IMG/VR virus record: IMGVR_UViG_3300038427_000024
Coordinates: 1 to 42,953 of that record
DNA: 42,953 nucleotides
Source of the DNA: a virus
Direction: 5' to 3' (one strand)
Shown here: in pieces, positions 9,865-16,074 of the stretch
Layout of the letters: each line of letters opens with the position of its first letter
Numbering within the stretch: position 1 is the stretch's first letter
Made by a program: the position numbers and the translations under genes
Notes under the pieces: model-generated
Seen by the model: the letters and a program-made list of their open reading frames with translations, nothing else
What the model was told of the DNA's origin: nothing
Databases searched by the model: none

Positions 9865-10085
9865 GAACAGGTACAAAGTTCTGGCTGGCACTCGGATGCG
9901 TGGTCTTACAGGTACTCATGTTCATGGTGCTGGTGGCGACCGGCAAGTTCACGGGCGACATGGTGCTCCCGTTCCTCGGCGGGCCCGTGGCGGTGTTCTC
10001 AGCGTTCGGCATCCTGAACGTCGTGGCAAGCGGCCAGCCGGTAGTGACCACAGTGGTGACCACAACCGACAAGCCGGGGGGTTGA
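9861..10085 (+). CDS. Small two-helix membrane protein, holin candidate
   Basis: The protein has 74 residues from the ATG at 9861 (ATGA overlap with the endolysin candidate), with GGAGGGTAGG immediately upstream. Two hydrophobic segments (residues about 7-26 and 33-57) are separated by a short GKFTGDM turn and followed by a polar Thr/Val tail ending DKPGG. Size, topology and neighbours fit a class II holin, which would open the inner membrane to release the product of 9391-9864. Alternatively it could be a neutral membrane accessory protein. Confidence 0.65.
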   Translation: MRTGTKFWLALGCVVLQVLMFMVLVATGKFTGDMVLPFLGGPVAVFSAFGILNVVASGQPVVTTVVTTTDKPGG

Positions 10086-10089
10086 GTCC

Positions 10090-10446
10090 ATGAGAGTCGG
10101 CATTCTCGCTCTGTTTGCTCTCCTGGCCATCAGCGTCGCGTCGTTCGCGAATCCGTTCATCGGGACGTGGAGGGCCGATTTCATCACGGTGGTCGTGAAT
10201 GAATCGATGATGGCCATCACCGTGGCTTCGGACGATCCTAACTGGTCACCACTGGCAGGAACCCACCGCTATATCTACGACGCCGACGTGATTCGCGTGG
10301 GGGATTTCGTGGCCGTGTACGACATCTCATCCGATGGCAGCATGGTGGTGGTCATCGGTCTGCTGAGGGCCTCCGACAATTTCCTCAAGGTCATATTTTC
10401 CAGGGAGTCGCCGGGGCAGTTACGACAGGAGAGTTTCAAGTCATAA
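10090..10446 (+). CDS. Secreted small protein, lipocalin-like pattern
   Basis: The protein has 118 residues with a clear signal peptide (MRVGILALFALLAISVASFA), cleaved near SFA-NPF. The mature part begins NPFIGTWRADF, a G-x-W start seen in lipocalin-like and META-type small barrels, and continues with alternating strand-like segments (DFVAVYDI, SMVVVIGLL, LKVIFSRE). It lies in the lysis/envelope operon directly before the nested pair at 10457-11035. A periplasmic role is likely from the signal peptide; the function is unknown. Confidence 0.6.
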   Translation: MRVGILALFALLAISVASFANPFIGTWRADFITVVVNESMMAITVASDDPNWSPLAGTHRYIYDADVIRVGDFVAVYDISSDGSMVVVIGLLRASDNFLKVIFSRESPGQLRQESFKS

Positions 10447-10456
10447 GGAGGGAGGA

Positions 10457-11035
10457 ATGAAATGGTCAAATGGAAGTGGCTCCTCGCTACGCTGGGCCTG
10501 GGTCTTTTTCTTGGCGCTGGCGCTATGTTTGCCATCTACCACGGTGGCGGGTCAGGACTTGACGCCGCCCTCGCCGGCTATCGCGCTTCTGAATCCGCAG
10601 ACTACGCCGATAGAAAACTTCGTATCGCAGACCTTATTGCCAATGGCCGAGGGAGCGCTCTCGTCATCCGAGAACTCGGATCAGAAGTTTCTGACCTTAA
10701 ACAGCGACTACTCATCGCTATTGGAGCAGAACAAGATCGACAACGCGCAGAGAATGAGCGATTTGACCAATTGGCAAACGATCTCAGAGACGCTCAGTCT
10801 TCGAGTGGGAACACTACAGACCTTCTCAGACGACTTGTTGAAGCAATTAGGAATTTTCTCGGGATCGGAGGATGAGAAGCACGCAAAGGCAATGGTTGCC
10901 CTGGGCCATATCCAAGACGGGGTGAAGGCCGTGGAGTTGGAGAACAAGATCCTGAAGATCGGCGGGTCCGTGCTCCTGGTGGCTGCAGTCGTGATCGGAG
11001 GCTACGAGGGCGGGAAAGCGTTGCGGTGGTGGTAG
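10457..11035 (+). CDS. Signal-peptide protein with C-terminal membrane helix, spanin-like
   Basis: The protein has 192 residues from the ATG at 10457, with GGAGG at 10447-10451 five bases upstream. An N-terminal signal segment (residues about 11-32, FFLALALCLPSTTVAG) contains C24 in a weak lipobox-like context. A Ser/Gln-rich helical periplasmic region follows, then a C-terminal transmembrane helix (residues about 166-186, ILKIGGSVLLVAAVVIGG). An N-terminal secretion signal plus C-terminal inner-membrane anchor is the topology of unimolecular spanins. The codons favour G/C in third position, like neighbouring genes, and the frame continues alone after 10875, so this is the likely ancestral frame. 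It overlaps the 10462-10875 frame along that gene's whole length. Confidence 0.65.
   Translation: MKWSNGSGSSLRWAWVFFLALALCLPSTTVAGQDLTPPSPAIALLNPQTTPIENFVSQTLLPMAEGALSSSENSDQKFLTLNSDYSSLLEQNKIDNAQRMSDLTNWQTISETLSLRVGTLQTFSDDLLKQLGIFSGSEDEKHAKAMVALGHIQDGVKAVELENKILKIGGSVLLVAAVVIGGYEGGKALRWW
10462..10875 (+). CDS. Nested membrane protein in alternate frame, i-spanin-like
   Basis: The frame encodes 137 residues and lies wholly within 10457-11035. Its ATG at 10462 has its own GGAGG at 10451-10455, six bases upstream. An N-terminal transmembrane helix (residues about 4-26, LLATLGLGLFLGAGAMFAIY) precedes a helical, charged region rich in Arg/Asp/Gln. This is the arrangement of an Rz-type inner-membrane spanin subunit. 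Third codon positions are less GC-rich than in the enclosing frame, which suggests overprinting. Shared hydrophobicity between overlapping frames can be a coding artefact, so reality depends on the paired ribosome sites and on conservation. Confidence 0.5.
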   Translation: MVKWKWLLATLGLGLFLGAGAMFAIYHGGGSGLDAALAGYRASESADYADRKLRIADLIANGRGSALVIRELGSEVSDLKQRLLIAIGAEQDRQRAENERFDQLANDLRDAQSSSGNTTDLLRRLVEAIRNFLGIGG

Positions 11036-11059
11036 GCAACGGAACGAGCATTGTGATTA

Positions 11060-11461
11060 TTATGGCGATTCCGAAGTAATGTCATGCCAACGTAGTATGA
11101 GGGCTAGAAATGCTTGGGTGAGAACTGCGTCTTTGTGATAAGTGAAATAGTCATCCATAAAGTTCATGCCATATTTGAAGAAAGGCCAATTGTCCGTTGC
11201 CTTCGGCATAAATGTCAGATAGTCATGGACGGCGACAATCAGTTCTGGTGAGGAGTGGCGATCAAGATACTCTCCCATCTTTCCCTTACCCGTGATTGTT
11301 ATCCCAACGCAGAAACCTTGATGAAGTGCTATAAGAGTATGCAGTTTTTCATCGACCGGCCAATTTGTGTCCCATAAAGAACTCGGGGCAGGGGATTGCG
11401 CCGTTGCCATGAGTGGGCCGAGAAGGATTACGACCAAGAAAAGAACGATCACCTTCTTCAT
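11060..11461 (-). CDS. Leftward secreted protein of unknown function
   Basis: The protein has 133 residues and is one of only two minus-strand genes supported here. A classical signal peptide (KKVIVLFLVVILLGPLMATA) is followed by QSPAPSS, so the product is exported. The mature part has W, H and Y clusters (KATDNWPFFKYGMNFMDDY) and one Cys (HQGFCVGI). GAGG lies seven bases before the start on the minus strand. A leftward promoter with 17-bp spacing sits at 11482-11510. The base composition is more AT-rich than the surrounding operon. Independent expression and export suggest a moron or superinfection-exclusion type gene. The family is not recognised. Confidence 0.65.
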   Translation of the reverse strand: MKKVIVLFLVVILLGPLMATAQSPAPSSLWDTNWPVDEKLHTLIALHQGFCVGITITGKGKMGEYLDRHSSPELIVAVHDYLTFMPKATDNWPFFKYGMNFMDDYFTYHKDAVLTQAFLALILRWHDITSESP

Positions 11462-11481
11462 ATCGACCTCGATTCAACATA

Positions 11482-11520
11482 AGAATAGCACTTGACAAGT
11501 GCAAAGACAAGTGATAGTGT
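11482..11520. promoter_or_regulatory. Overlapping divergent promoters with palindromic operator
   Basis: A perfect 15-base palindrome GCACTTGACAAGTGC spans 11488-11502. On the minus strand it fills the spacer of TTGTCT (11510-11505) and TATTCT (11487-11482), exactly 17 bases apart, ahead of the secreted gene at 11060-11461. On the plus strand its TTGACA (11492-11497) serves as a -35 with a weaker TAGTGT at 11515-11520, also 17 bases apart, ahead of the HTH gene. A second ACAAGTG half-site lies 12 bases downstream (11507-11513). A regulator bound to the palindrome would block both directions. Confidence 0.6.
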
Positions 11521-11585
11521 CAGCATCGGGAGGGGATAATGTTCTGGTCTGAACGGGAACAGAGTCTTACCGGAGGCGCTATATC

Positions 11586-12134
11586 GTGCCAGACACAAAT
11601 CCCCCTGAGGACGATAGGTTCCGCAATAGTAGACAGAATATCTACTTGCCCGGAGCAGAAGGACTGTTCTCCCCGCGCGAGGTGGCCCGCATGACCGGAT
11701 ACAAGCCGGTTAGCATCAGATTGATATGTCGGCAACTCCTGATAGGACAAAAAGTTGACGGCCGATTCCTTCTCAATGCCGATGATGTTTCAAAGATTAT
11801 CGGAAGGAAAAATCTTAAACATCATCAGGGAAAGGGGGATTCGGTCAATATGTCAAAAACACCCATTCGTCCGCTCGGTCTTGACCCACTCATCTGGAAG
11901 ATGTTCGACAGCAACAGGTACTACACCGAACAGTTGGAAATCGCTCTGAAAAAGCAAAGCGACCGTTTGTGGGATATGGGAAAGTCCCTTGCTGTGGTAG
12001 CAGGTGATGTTGAGGAACTGCGCAAAAAGGTAGATGTCATCAAAAAGAGGGAGGAGGAAAAGGGGCGGGCGGTGCTGCAACTTGGCAGGAGCGCACCCTC
12101 CACCCTCGTCACCTATGAGGCCGAAGCCGCATAG
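11586..12134 (+). CDS. HTH DNA-binding regulator with C-terminal coiled coil
   Basis: The protein has 182 residues from the GTG at 11586, with GGAGG nine bases upstream. Residues about 27-70 form an excisionase/MerR-like winged helix-turn-helix: LFSPREVARMTGY, then SIRLICRQLLIG and a wing-like DGRFLLNADDVSKII. The C-terminal half is helical and charged (VEELRKKVDVIKKREEEKG), presumably for dimerisation. It is transcribed away from the palindrome at 11488-11502 and could bind it to regulate itself and the leftward secreted gene. Its composition is more AT-rich than the recombination genes to the right, in line with a separately acquired regulatory module. Confidence 0.7.
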   Translation: MPDTNPPEDDRFRNSRQNIYLPGAEGLFSPREVARMTGYKPVSIRLICRQLLIGQKVDGRFLLNADDVSKIIGRKNLKHHQGKGDSVNMSKTPIRPLGLDPLIWKMFDSNRYYTEQLEIALKKQSDRLWDMGKSLAVVAGDVEELRKKVDVIKKREEEKGRAVLQLGRSAPSTLVTYEAEAA

Positions 12135-12174
12135 ACATCAACTTCCTACTATAGAAAGACGCACACGTCAAGCA

Positions 12175-12354
12175 CTACTTCCTTGCCCTGTCCTTTATCT
12201 CTATCTGAGGCCGATTCCAGTATCTCGTGAGGATCAATTCGATTACGGCTGTGCGGTCGGGGCCGAGTTCCCCGATACGGGAGTCCACATTCTGCACGAG
12301 TGGAATCGGGAGCCAGAGATGCACAGCTTGGCGCCCCTCCCGCTTCCTGCTCAC
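12175..12354 (-). CDS. Ribbon-helix-helix repressor candidate, probably leaderless
   Basis: The protein has 59 residues on the minus strand from the GTG at 12354. Residues about 9-50 fit the RHH (Arc/CopG) pattern well: a strand QAVHLWLPIPLVQ, helix NVDSRIGELG, turn GPDRT and helix AVIELILTRYW, with the usual LP at the strand end. A basic tail (IEIKDRARK) follows. No ribosome site precedes the GTG. Instead a -10/-35 pair is placed so that transcription should begin at the GTG itself. It runs opposite to the RHH gene at 12474-12629. The most likely role is repressor of the rightward promoter at 12415-12444. The in-frame TTG at 12405 would lie upstream of this -10. Confidence 0.62.
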   Translation of the reverse strand: MSRKREGRQAVHLWLPIPLVQNVDSRIGELGPDRTAVIELILTRYWNRPQIEIKDRARK

Positions 12355-12360
12355 AGGCCA

Positions 12361-12389
12361 AAGATAGCACAAAGTATGTCCATATGCAA
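12361..12389 (-). promoter_or_regulatory. Leftward sigma70-like promoter for leaderless mRNA
   Basis: On the minus strand TTGCAT (12389-12384) is followed after exactly 17 bases by TATCTT (12366-12361). Six bases separate the end of the -10 from the GTG at 12354, so +1 would be the first base of that start codon. The -35 match is only moderate. Confidence 0.5.
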
Positions 12390-12390
12390 C

Positions 12391-12444
12391 ACAAAAAAAA
12401 CACAAAAAAAACTCTTGACAACGTGGCTAAGGTGTGGCTATACT
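12391..12444 (+). promoter_or_regulatory. Strong rightward promoter with A-tracts and direct repeats
   Basis: TTGACA (12415-12420) and TATACT (12439-12444) are separated by 18 bases. Two phased A8/A8-9 tracts at about 12393-12411 resemble an UP element. GTGGCTA occurs twice, at 12423-12429 and 12434-12440, one helical turn (11 bases) apart and between the -35 and -10. That layout is typical of RHH repressor operators. The promoter lies directly ahead of the gene at 12474 and would drive the long rightward operon. Confidence 0.72.
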
Positions 12445-12473
12445 TTCGCCATGCTACGAGAAGGAGGGGAACT

Positions 12474-12629
12474 GTGAAGAAGCAGAAGGTCATGCGGATG
12501 AACATCCCGTTTGATCCAGACGTTTACCGGGCGCTCCGGAAGGCGAAAGAGGCCAACGAGGGCGAGTCCATGGTGCGCCTCATCAACCTGGCGATCCGCG
12601 AGAAGTATGGCCTTGTGAAGGAGGGCTGA
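12474..12629 (+). CDS. Small ribbon-helix-helix protein, first rightward gene
   Basis: The protein has 51 residues from the GTG at 12474, preceded by AAGGAGGGG. Basic N-terminus KKQKVMRMN, strand-like MRMNIPFDPDVY, helix RALRKAKEANEG, turn ESMV and helix RLINLAIREKYGL fit an RHH DNA-binding fold. As the first product from the strong promoter at 12415-12444, it may act as a Cro-like partner opposing the leftward RHH protein at 12175-12354, or as a general early regulator. The opposing roles are inferred from position alone. Confidence 0.65.
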   Translation: MKKQKVMRMNIPFDPDVYRALRKAKEANEGESMVRLINLAIREKYGLVKEG

Positions 12630-12759
12630 GAGGGTTTGGCGGAAGCCCGGCGTCACTCGCTTCATAGTGCGTCGGGCCTCCTGCGGTGGCCGGGGAGAGT
12701 TGCAACAGTGCCCCGCCACCGCTTTCTTGGACAGCGCCCGAGGGCGCAGGAGGCTTGTC

Positions 12760-12948
12760 GTGAAGAGTACCGCAATTCCCACTGTTGACGAAACACCGTT
12801 CTGCTGGGTCTGCCAAGATCCAGTCGCGCCCGGCGAGAATCTGTGCCGAGTATGCCGTGAGGAAGTCCGGGCGGTCGATGTCGCAAAAGCACTGAGGCCC
12901 ATCCCCCGAGGACCCTGGCCTCAGCAGCACAGGGACGGCTTAGATTGA
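12760..12948 (+). CDS. Small zinc-ribbon protein
   Basis: The protein has 62 residues from the GTG at 12760, with GGAGG six bases upstream; the same frame is open further left but has no comparable ribosome site. Two CxxC pairs (FCWVCQD and LCRVCREE, 12 residues apart) would bind one zinc ion. The C-terminal part is basic and Pro-rich. A perfect GCGCCC/GGGCGC inverted repeat (12733-12746) lies just before it. It sits ahead of the recombination genes and could bind nucleic acid or protein; the function is unknown. Confidence 0.55.
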   Translation: MKSTAIPTVDETPFCWVCQDPVAPGENLCRVCREEVRAVDVAKALRPIPRGPWPQQHRDGLD

Positions 12949-13076
12949 AACTATCCCTCTATTCCGGGATCGCGACGAGAAAGGTCAAAGGACCGTTCCA
13001 AATTGTCGTCATCGGGTTCACCCCGGATCGGGGGAAGCATTTCAGGATTTCCACGTTCACCATCGGGCTGAACTGA
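12945..13076 (+). CDS. Possible 43-residue protein, TTG start
   Basis: A short frame from the TTG at 12945 overlaps the previous stop (TTGA) and ends at 13076. Its product is plausible for a real small protein: strand-like KGPFQIVVIGFTP and FRISTFTIGLN separated by a basic DRGKH turn. The weak AGGGACGG upstream could serve as ribosome site. TTG start/stop overlaps occur elsewhere in this genome (21591). There is no family match; kept at low confidence. Confidence 0.35.
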   Translation: MKLSLYSGIATRKVKGPFQIVVIGFTPDRGKHFRISTFTIGLN

Positions 13077-13120
13077 GATGAGAAAGGAGGTAGGTCGTCG
13101 GCTGAGTGTTGGGCCTCACC

Positions 13121-13148
13121 GGGGCGCCCGTGAAGAGGTGGGCGCCCC
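13121..13148 (+). other. Strong RNA stem-loop in leader of the erf gene
   Basis: GGGGCGCCC (13121-13129) and GGGCGCCCC (13140-13148) form a perfect 9-bp stem with a 10-base loop. No T-run follows, so it is not a typical intrinsic terminator. A second, shorter stem GGCCCG/CGGGCC pairs 13166-13171 with 13189-13194. Bases 13077-13267 otherwise contain only a doubtful 44-codon frame (13078-13212). The region looks like a structured leader or processing site ahead of the recombination operon. Confidence 0.5.
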
Positions 13149-13267
13149 ACTTTGGAAAATGAAAAGGCCCGCGCAGTTTGGCTTGCAACGGGCCATGGAG
13201 GGGAAGTCGTGAAGGCTTCCGTTGTGAAGCTACCCCGCCACGAAAACTCTTTCAAGAGGGGTGTGGA

Positions 13268-14197
13268 ATGAAAACGAAGGTTTCCAAAAAGACCGCCGGG
13301 GTGCCAGCGGTCAGGAAGAAGGCGCAGGTCGAGAAGGCCAGCAAGGTGATCGCCGCGGTCGCCGCGGTTGACCCTCAGGCCCTCCTCGCCCGGGCCATCG
13401 ACAAGAACCTTCCCATCGAAACGATGGAGAGGCTCCTCGCAATGCGGGACAAGATGAAGGCCGAGTGGGCGCGGGACCAGTTCTTCGCTGCCCTCGCCGG
13501 CTTCCAGTCTGATTGCCCGATCATCGACAAGAAGAAGACTGCGAACATCAGGTCGAGGAAAGGGGAGGACAGCAGCTTCTCCTACAAATACGCCGCAATT
13601 GAGGACCTGGCGGAGCCAGTGAAGCATCTGTTTGTAAGGTGGGGTCTTTCGTGGACCCTAAAACCAGATCAGACGAAAGAAACTGTCACGGCGCATGTCC
13701 ACGTCCATCACAAGGACGGACACGAAGAGGTGACCAGCTTCACCGTTCCGATTGATCCCGACAGTTACATGGCTGACCCGCAGAAGGCCGGCGCCGCACT
13801 GACCTACGCCAGCCGCTACGCCTTCAAGGCTGCATTCGGGATCCAGGCCAGGGGAGAAGACAACGAGCAGAAACTCGAGGGCGATGGTAGGCGTGCGCCG
13901 ATCCATCAACCGCAGGCCAGACCCGCAACCGCCGCCGCGAGCGCCGCGGTCCCCGTCCACCACGAGGAGAAGCCGGCCAGCGGGGAGTACACACAGATCA
14001 TGCAACTCCTCTCCAAGAGTGTGAAAGCCCCGGGCACCAGCATTCAGGTCCGGGACTTCACCAGCGCCGAGGCCATCGACTTCAAGGCCATGGCCGACCA
14101 GGCCAAGACGAACCAGCCGGAACTCGTGGCACTCCTTGCGAAGGTGAAGGAGATCGCGGCCGACCGCGAGAAGAAGATCCTGGGAGGTGCCGCATGA
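13268..14197 (+). CDS. erf: Erf-family single-strand annealing protein
   Basis: The protein has 309 residues from the ATG at 13268 (GAGGGGTGTGGA upstream); the in-frame start at 13178 is less likely. The core domain, residues about 75-205, shows the Erf pattern: AALAGFQ near the start, SYKYAAIEDL, WGLSWTL, VHHKDGHEE and AGAALTYASRYAFKAAFGI followed by the acidic GEDNE. A Pro/Ala linker and a C-terminal domain follow. Erf proteins pair complementary single strands, allowing recombination and genome circularisation or concatemer formation. It overlaps the next gene by ATGA and works with the exonuclease at 14859-15452. Confidence 0.85.
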   Translation: MKTKVSKKTAGVPAVRKKAQVEKASKVIAAVAAVDPQALLARAIDKNLPIETMERLLAMRDKMKAEWARDQFFAALAGFQSDCPIIDKKKTANIRSRKGEDSSFSYKYAAIEDLAEPVKHLFVRWGLSWTLKPDQTKETVTAHVHVHHKDGHEEVTSFTVPIDPDSYMADPQKAGAALTYASRYAFKAAFGIQARGEDNEQKLEGDGRRAPIHQPQARPATAAASAAVPVHHEEKPASGEYTQIMQLLSKSVKAPGTSIQVRDFTSAEAIDFKAMADQAKTNQPELVALLAKVKEIAADREKKILGGAA

Positions 14198-14862
14198 GTA
14201 ACCCGATCGAACTTGCCGAGTACGGAACCCTGGCGGTCAGGAGCGAGAAGGCGATGCAGTCGATCATGCAGAAGGCCACAGCCTTCGCCGTGGTCGACGA
14301 GCAGACCTACCTGGACGCCGACGAAATCATCAAGGCCATCCGCGTGAAGGTGGAGGAGCGGAAGGCCGAACTCCTCCCGCCGAAGGAAGCGGCCACCGAA
14401 ACCTGGAAGCGCATGTGCGCCCTAGTGAAGAAGTACATCGACGACCCGCTGGAGGCGTGCAAGACCCTGGACCGCAAGCGGTACGCCTGGAAGAAGGCCG
14501 AGGACCGGCGACGCGAGGAGGAGGCGGAGGTCGCGCGGAAGGCCGAACAGAAGAAGATCGACGACGAGCGGGCGAAGGTCGCCAAGAACCTTGAGGCCGC
14601 CGGCCTGCCCGAGCAGGCAGCCGAGGTCCGCAACGCGCCAGTGGCACCCTCAGTCGCCCAGGCCGCGCCGGTCGCAAAACCCGTGGGCCAGTCGAACCTC
14701 GAAAACTGGCAGGCCGAGGTCACCGATGCCGACAAGGTGCCACGGGAGTTCTGCACTCCGGATCTCTCGAAGTTGAACAAGTACGCCAAGCTGATGAAGG
14801 GGAAGGCGAGCGTCCCTGGCGTCACCTTCACCGATGTCGGCACCGTTCGGAGGACTTCGTGA
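14194..14862 (+). CDS. Coiled-coil protein of recombination module
   Basis: The protein has 222 residues from the ATG at 14194 (ATGA overlap with erf). The N-terminal half is a long charged helix region (KKAEDRRREEEAEVARKAEQ) that should form a coiled coil, followed by an Ala/Pro/Val linker and a compact C-terminal segment (NWQAEVTDADKVPREFCTPD). Proteins of this build commonly lie between the annealing protein and the exonuclease in phage recombination cassettes. The biochemical role is not established here. It probably acts as partner or scaffold of the annealase/nuclease pair. Confidence 0.6.
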   Translation: MSNPIELAEYGTLAVRSEKAMQSIMQKATAFAVVDEQTYLDADEIIKAIRVKVEERKAELLPPKEAATETWKRMCALVKKYIDDPLEACKTLDRKRYAWKKAEDRRREEEAEVARKAEQKKIDDERAKVAKNLEAAGLPEQAAEVRNAPVAPSVAQAAPVAKPVGQSNLENWQAEVTDADKVPREFCTPDLSKLNKYAKLMKGKASVPGVTFTDVGTVRRTS

Positions 14863-15452
14863 TCTCTTATACCCTCCCGGCCGGCCTCACCTTGAGTCAC
14901 TTCGACGACGGGGGGACCTGGCCGTGGAGGGACGGGAAACCTATCCGGTCGGTGTCGAAGATCCTCGACCGGATCTACCCCCTGCCCGAGAAATTAGATC
15001 CCTGGTATCTCAAACGGGGGAAACTCGTCCACGCCGCCACCGTCTACATCGACCAAGGACTCCTAAGTTGGGAGGAGTTGGACGAGAAACTCCTGCCCTT
15101 CTGCCAAGCGTACAACGATTTCCTGTTGCTGGTCCGCCCGATCATCGAAGCCACCGAACTCAACGTCGTTCATCCTTCCTACGCCTTCGGCGCGCGGCTG
15201 GATCGAGTTTTCAGGTTGCACGATGTTCTCCGGCCTATCGTCACGGACATCAAGTGCGGCGTCGGCAAGGAAGATCGGTATTGGCTCCAGGTGGCCGCAT
15301 GCGCGTGCGCCCTGGACGAGGAACATGTTCAGGACTACGACCTGGCCCTGCTGAACCTGGACAACAAGGGGCACCCTCACTTCACCGTGGCACCGCACCC
15401 GGGTTCGTGGATCAACCAGTGGCGGCAGGTCCTCGAGGCAGACAACCCGTGA
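14859..15452 (+). CDS. PD-(D/E)XK exonuclease (Cas4/RecB-like)
   Basis: The protein has 197 residues from the GTG at 14859 (GTGA overlap), with GGAGG five bases upstream. The nuclease signature is visible: an early GKLVHAA, then FGARLDRVFRL with the first acidic residue, VTDIKCG as the D-I-K catalytic motif, and YWLQVAACA supplying the Q-x-x-x-Y/A helix. This is the layout of lambda-like and Cas4/RecB exonucleases that resect double-strand ends. It follows the erf and coiled-coil genes, so the three form a recombination operon. Confidence 0.78.
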   Translation: MISYTLPAGLTLSHFDDGGTWPWRDGKPIRSVSKILDRIYPLPEKLDPWYLKRGKLVHAATVYIDQGLLSWEELDEKLLPFCQAYNDFLLLVRPIIEATELNVVHPSYAFGARLDRVFRLHDVLRPIVTDIKCGVGKEDRYWLQVAACACALDEEHVQDYDLALLNLDNKGHPHFTVAPHPGSWINQWRQVLEADNP

Positions 15453-15916
15453 GCATCATCGTTCCGAACGCCATCGTCCTGGCGTGGTCCGAGGGGGATC
15501 TCCATCTGAGGGTGCCTTCGGCCTATCGGGCCGCGGTCGGCGATGTCGTCGCCCGCTGCTGGAGGAAGCATAACAACTACGCGAAAGTCGGGATCGACGA
15601 GCCGTTCAAGCCCAGAACGTCAAGAGCCCAGGGCAAGCTACATGCTCTCATCAGCGCCCTGGCCCCGATCATCGACATGACGTTCGATGACTGCAAGTTG
15701 TTCGTGAAGAAAGAGGCGACGGAGTTGGGTTACCCGATGGTGCAGAAGACCAAGTTCAAGGGCACGAAGCACGAATACACGTACAGCGAGCCGCAGTCGG
15801 AGGCGGACGCATCCACGGCGCAGGAACACATGCTGATTGTCACCGCGCAGAAGATCGGGGCCGAGAGAGGCCATGACCTTGAGGCCGAGTACGAAATGCG
15901 GATGAGGGGGATGTGA
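15449..15916 (+). CDS. Putative recombination-associated protein, NinB-like pattern
   Basis: The protein has 155 residues from the GTG at 15449 (GTGA overlap with the exonuclease stop); the same frame is open upstream inside the exonuclease gene but that part is not meaningful. The segment TSRAQGKLHALISALAP, then FDDCKLFVKKEATELGYP and a C-terminal helix after STAQEHML, resembles NinB/Orf-type proteins, which help the phage annealing system load on ssDNA. Similarity is at the level of pattern and position only. Confidence 0.5.
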   Translation: MSIIVPNAIVLAWSEGDLHLRVPSAYRAAVGDVVARCWRKHNNYAKVGIDEPFKPRTSRAQGKLHALISALAPIIDMTFDDCKLFVKKEATELGYPMVQKTKFKGTKHEYTYSEPQSEADASTAQEHMLIVTAQKIGAERGHDLEAEYEMRMRGM

Positions 15917-16074
15917 TGAAGATGTGCGTGAACTGCAAGAGAGAACTCGACAGGAAGACCCCGCTCACGAGATACGACATCGACATCGGGGACGGGCTCT
16001 GCGAGACCTGCCGAAATGCAGAGCAGGTCCGTGAGGCGAAGCGTGTGTGGTACGGAAAGGAGGCAGCAACGTGA
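15916..16074 (+). CDS. Very small zinc-binding protein
   Basis: The protein has 52 residues from the ATG at 15916, which overlaps the previous stop (TGATG). Two CxxC pairs, CVNCKRE near the N-terminus and CETCRNA near residue 34, are separated by a polar loop and should form a treble-clef or rubredoxin-like zinc knuckle. A basic helix follows. Its stop overlaps the next GTG start. This is one of several one-zinc proteins in the early region; the function is unknown. Confidence 0.6.
   Translation: MKMCVNCKRELDRKTPLTRYDIDIGDGLCETCRNAEQVREAKRVWYGKEAAT

Noticed and set aside
11539-11694. 51-codon frame upstream of and overlapping the HTH gene, with a GGGAGGGG ribosome site
   Set aside because: The product does not look like a folded protein and most of it overlaps the HTH gene. 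A leader-peptide role cannot be excluded.
12149-12505. 118-codon minus-strand frame overlapping the RHH region
   Set aside because: Different frame from the RHH protein; it crosses both promoters and the start of the rightward gene and has no domain.
12733-12746. GCGCCC/GGGCGC inverted repeat as terminator
   Set aside because: No T-run and almost no loop; it lies just ahead of a good ribosome site.
13078-13212. 44-codon frame before erf
   Set aside because: Its codons coincide with two strong RNA stems and the product is low-complexity Arg/Gly; structure explains the sequence better.
14834-15448. Long upstream extension of the 15449 gene
   Set aside because: Arg/Pro-rich shadow of the exonuclease; the GTG at 15449 with its GTGA overlap is the better start.
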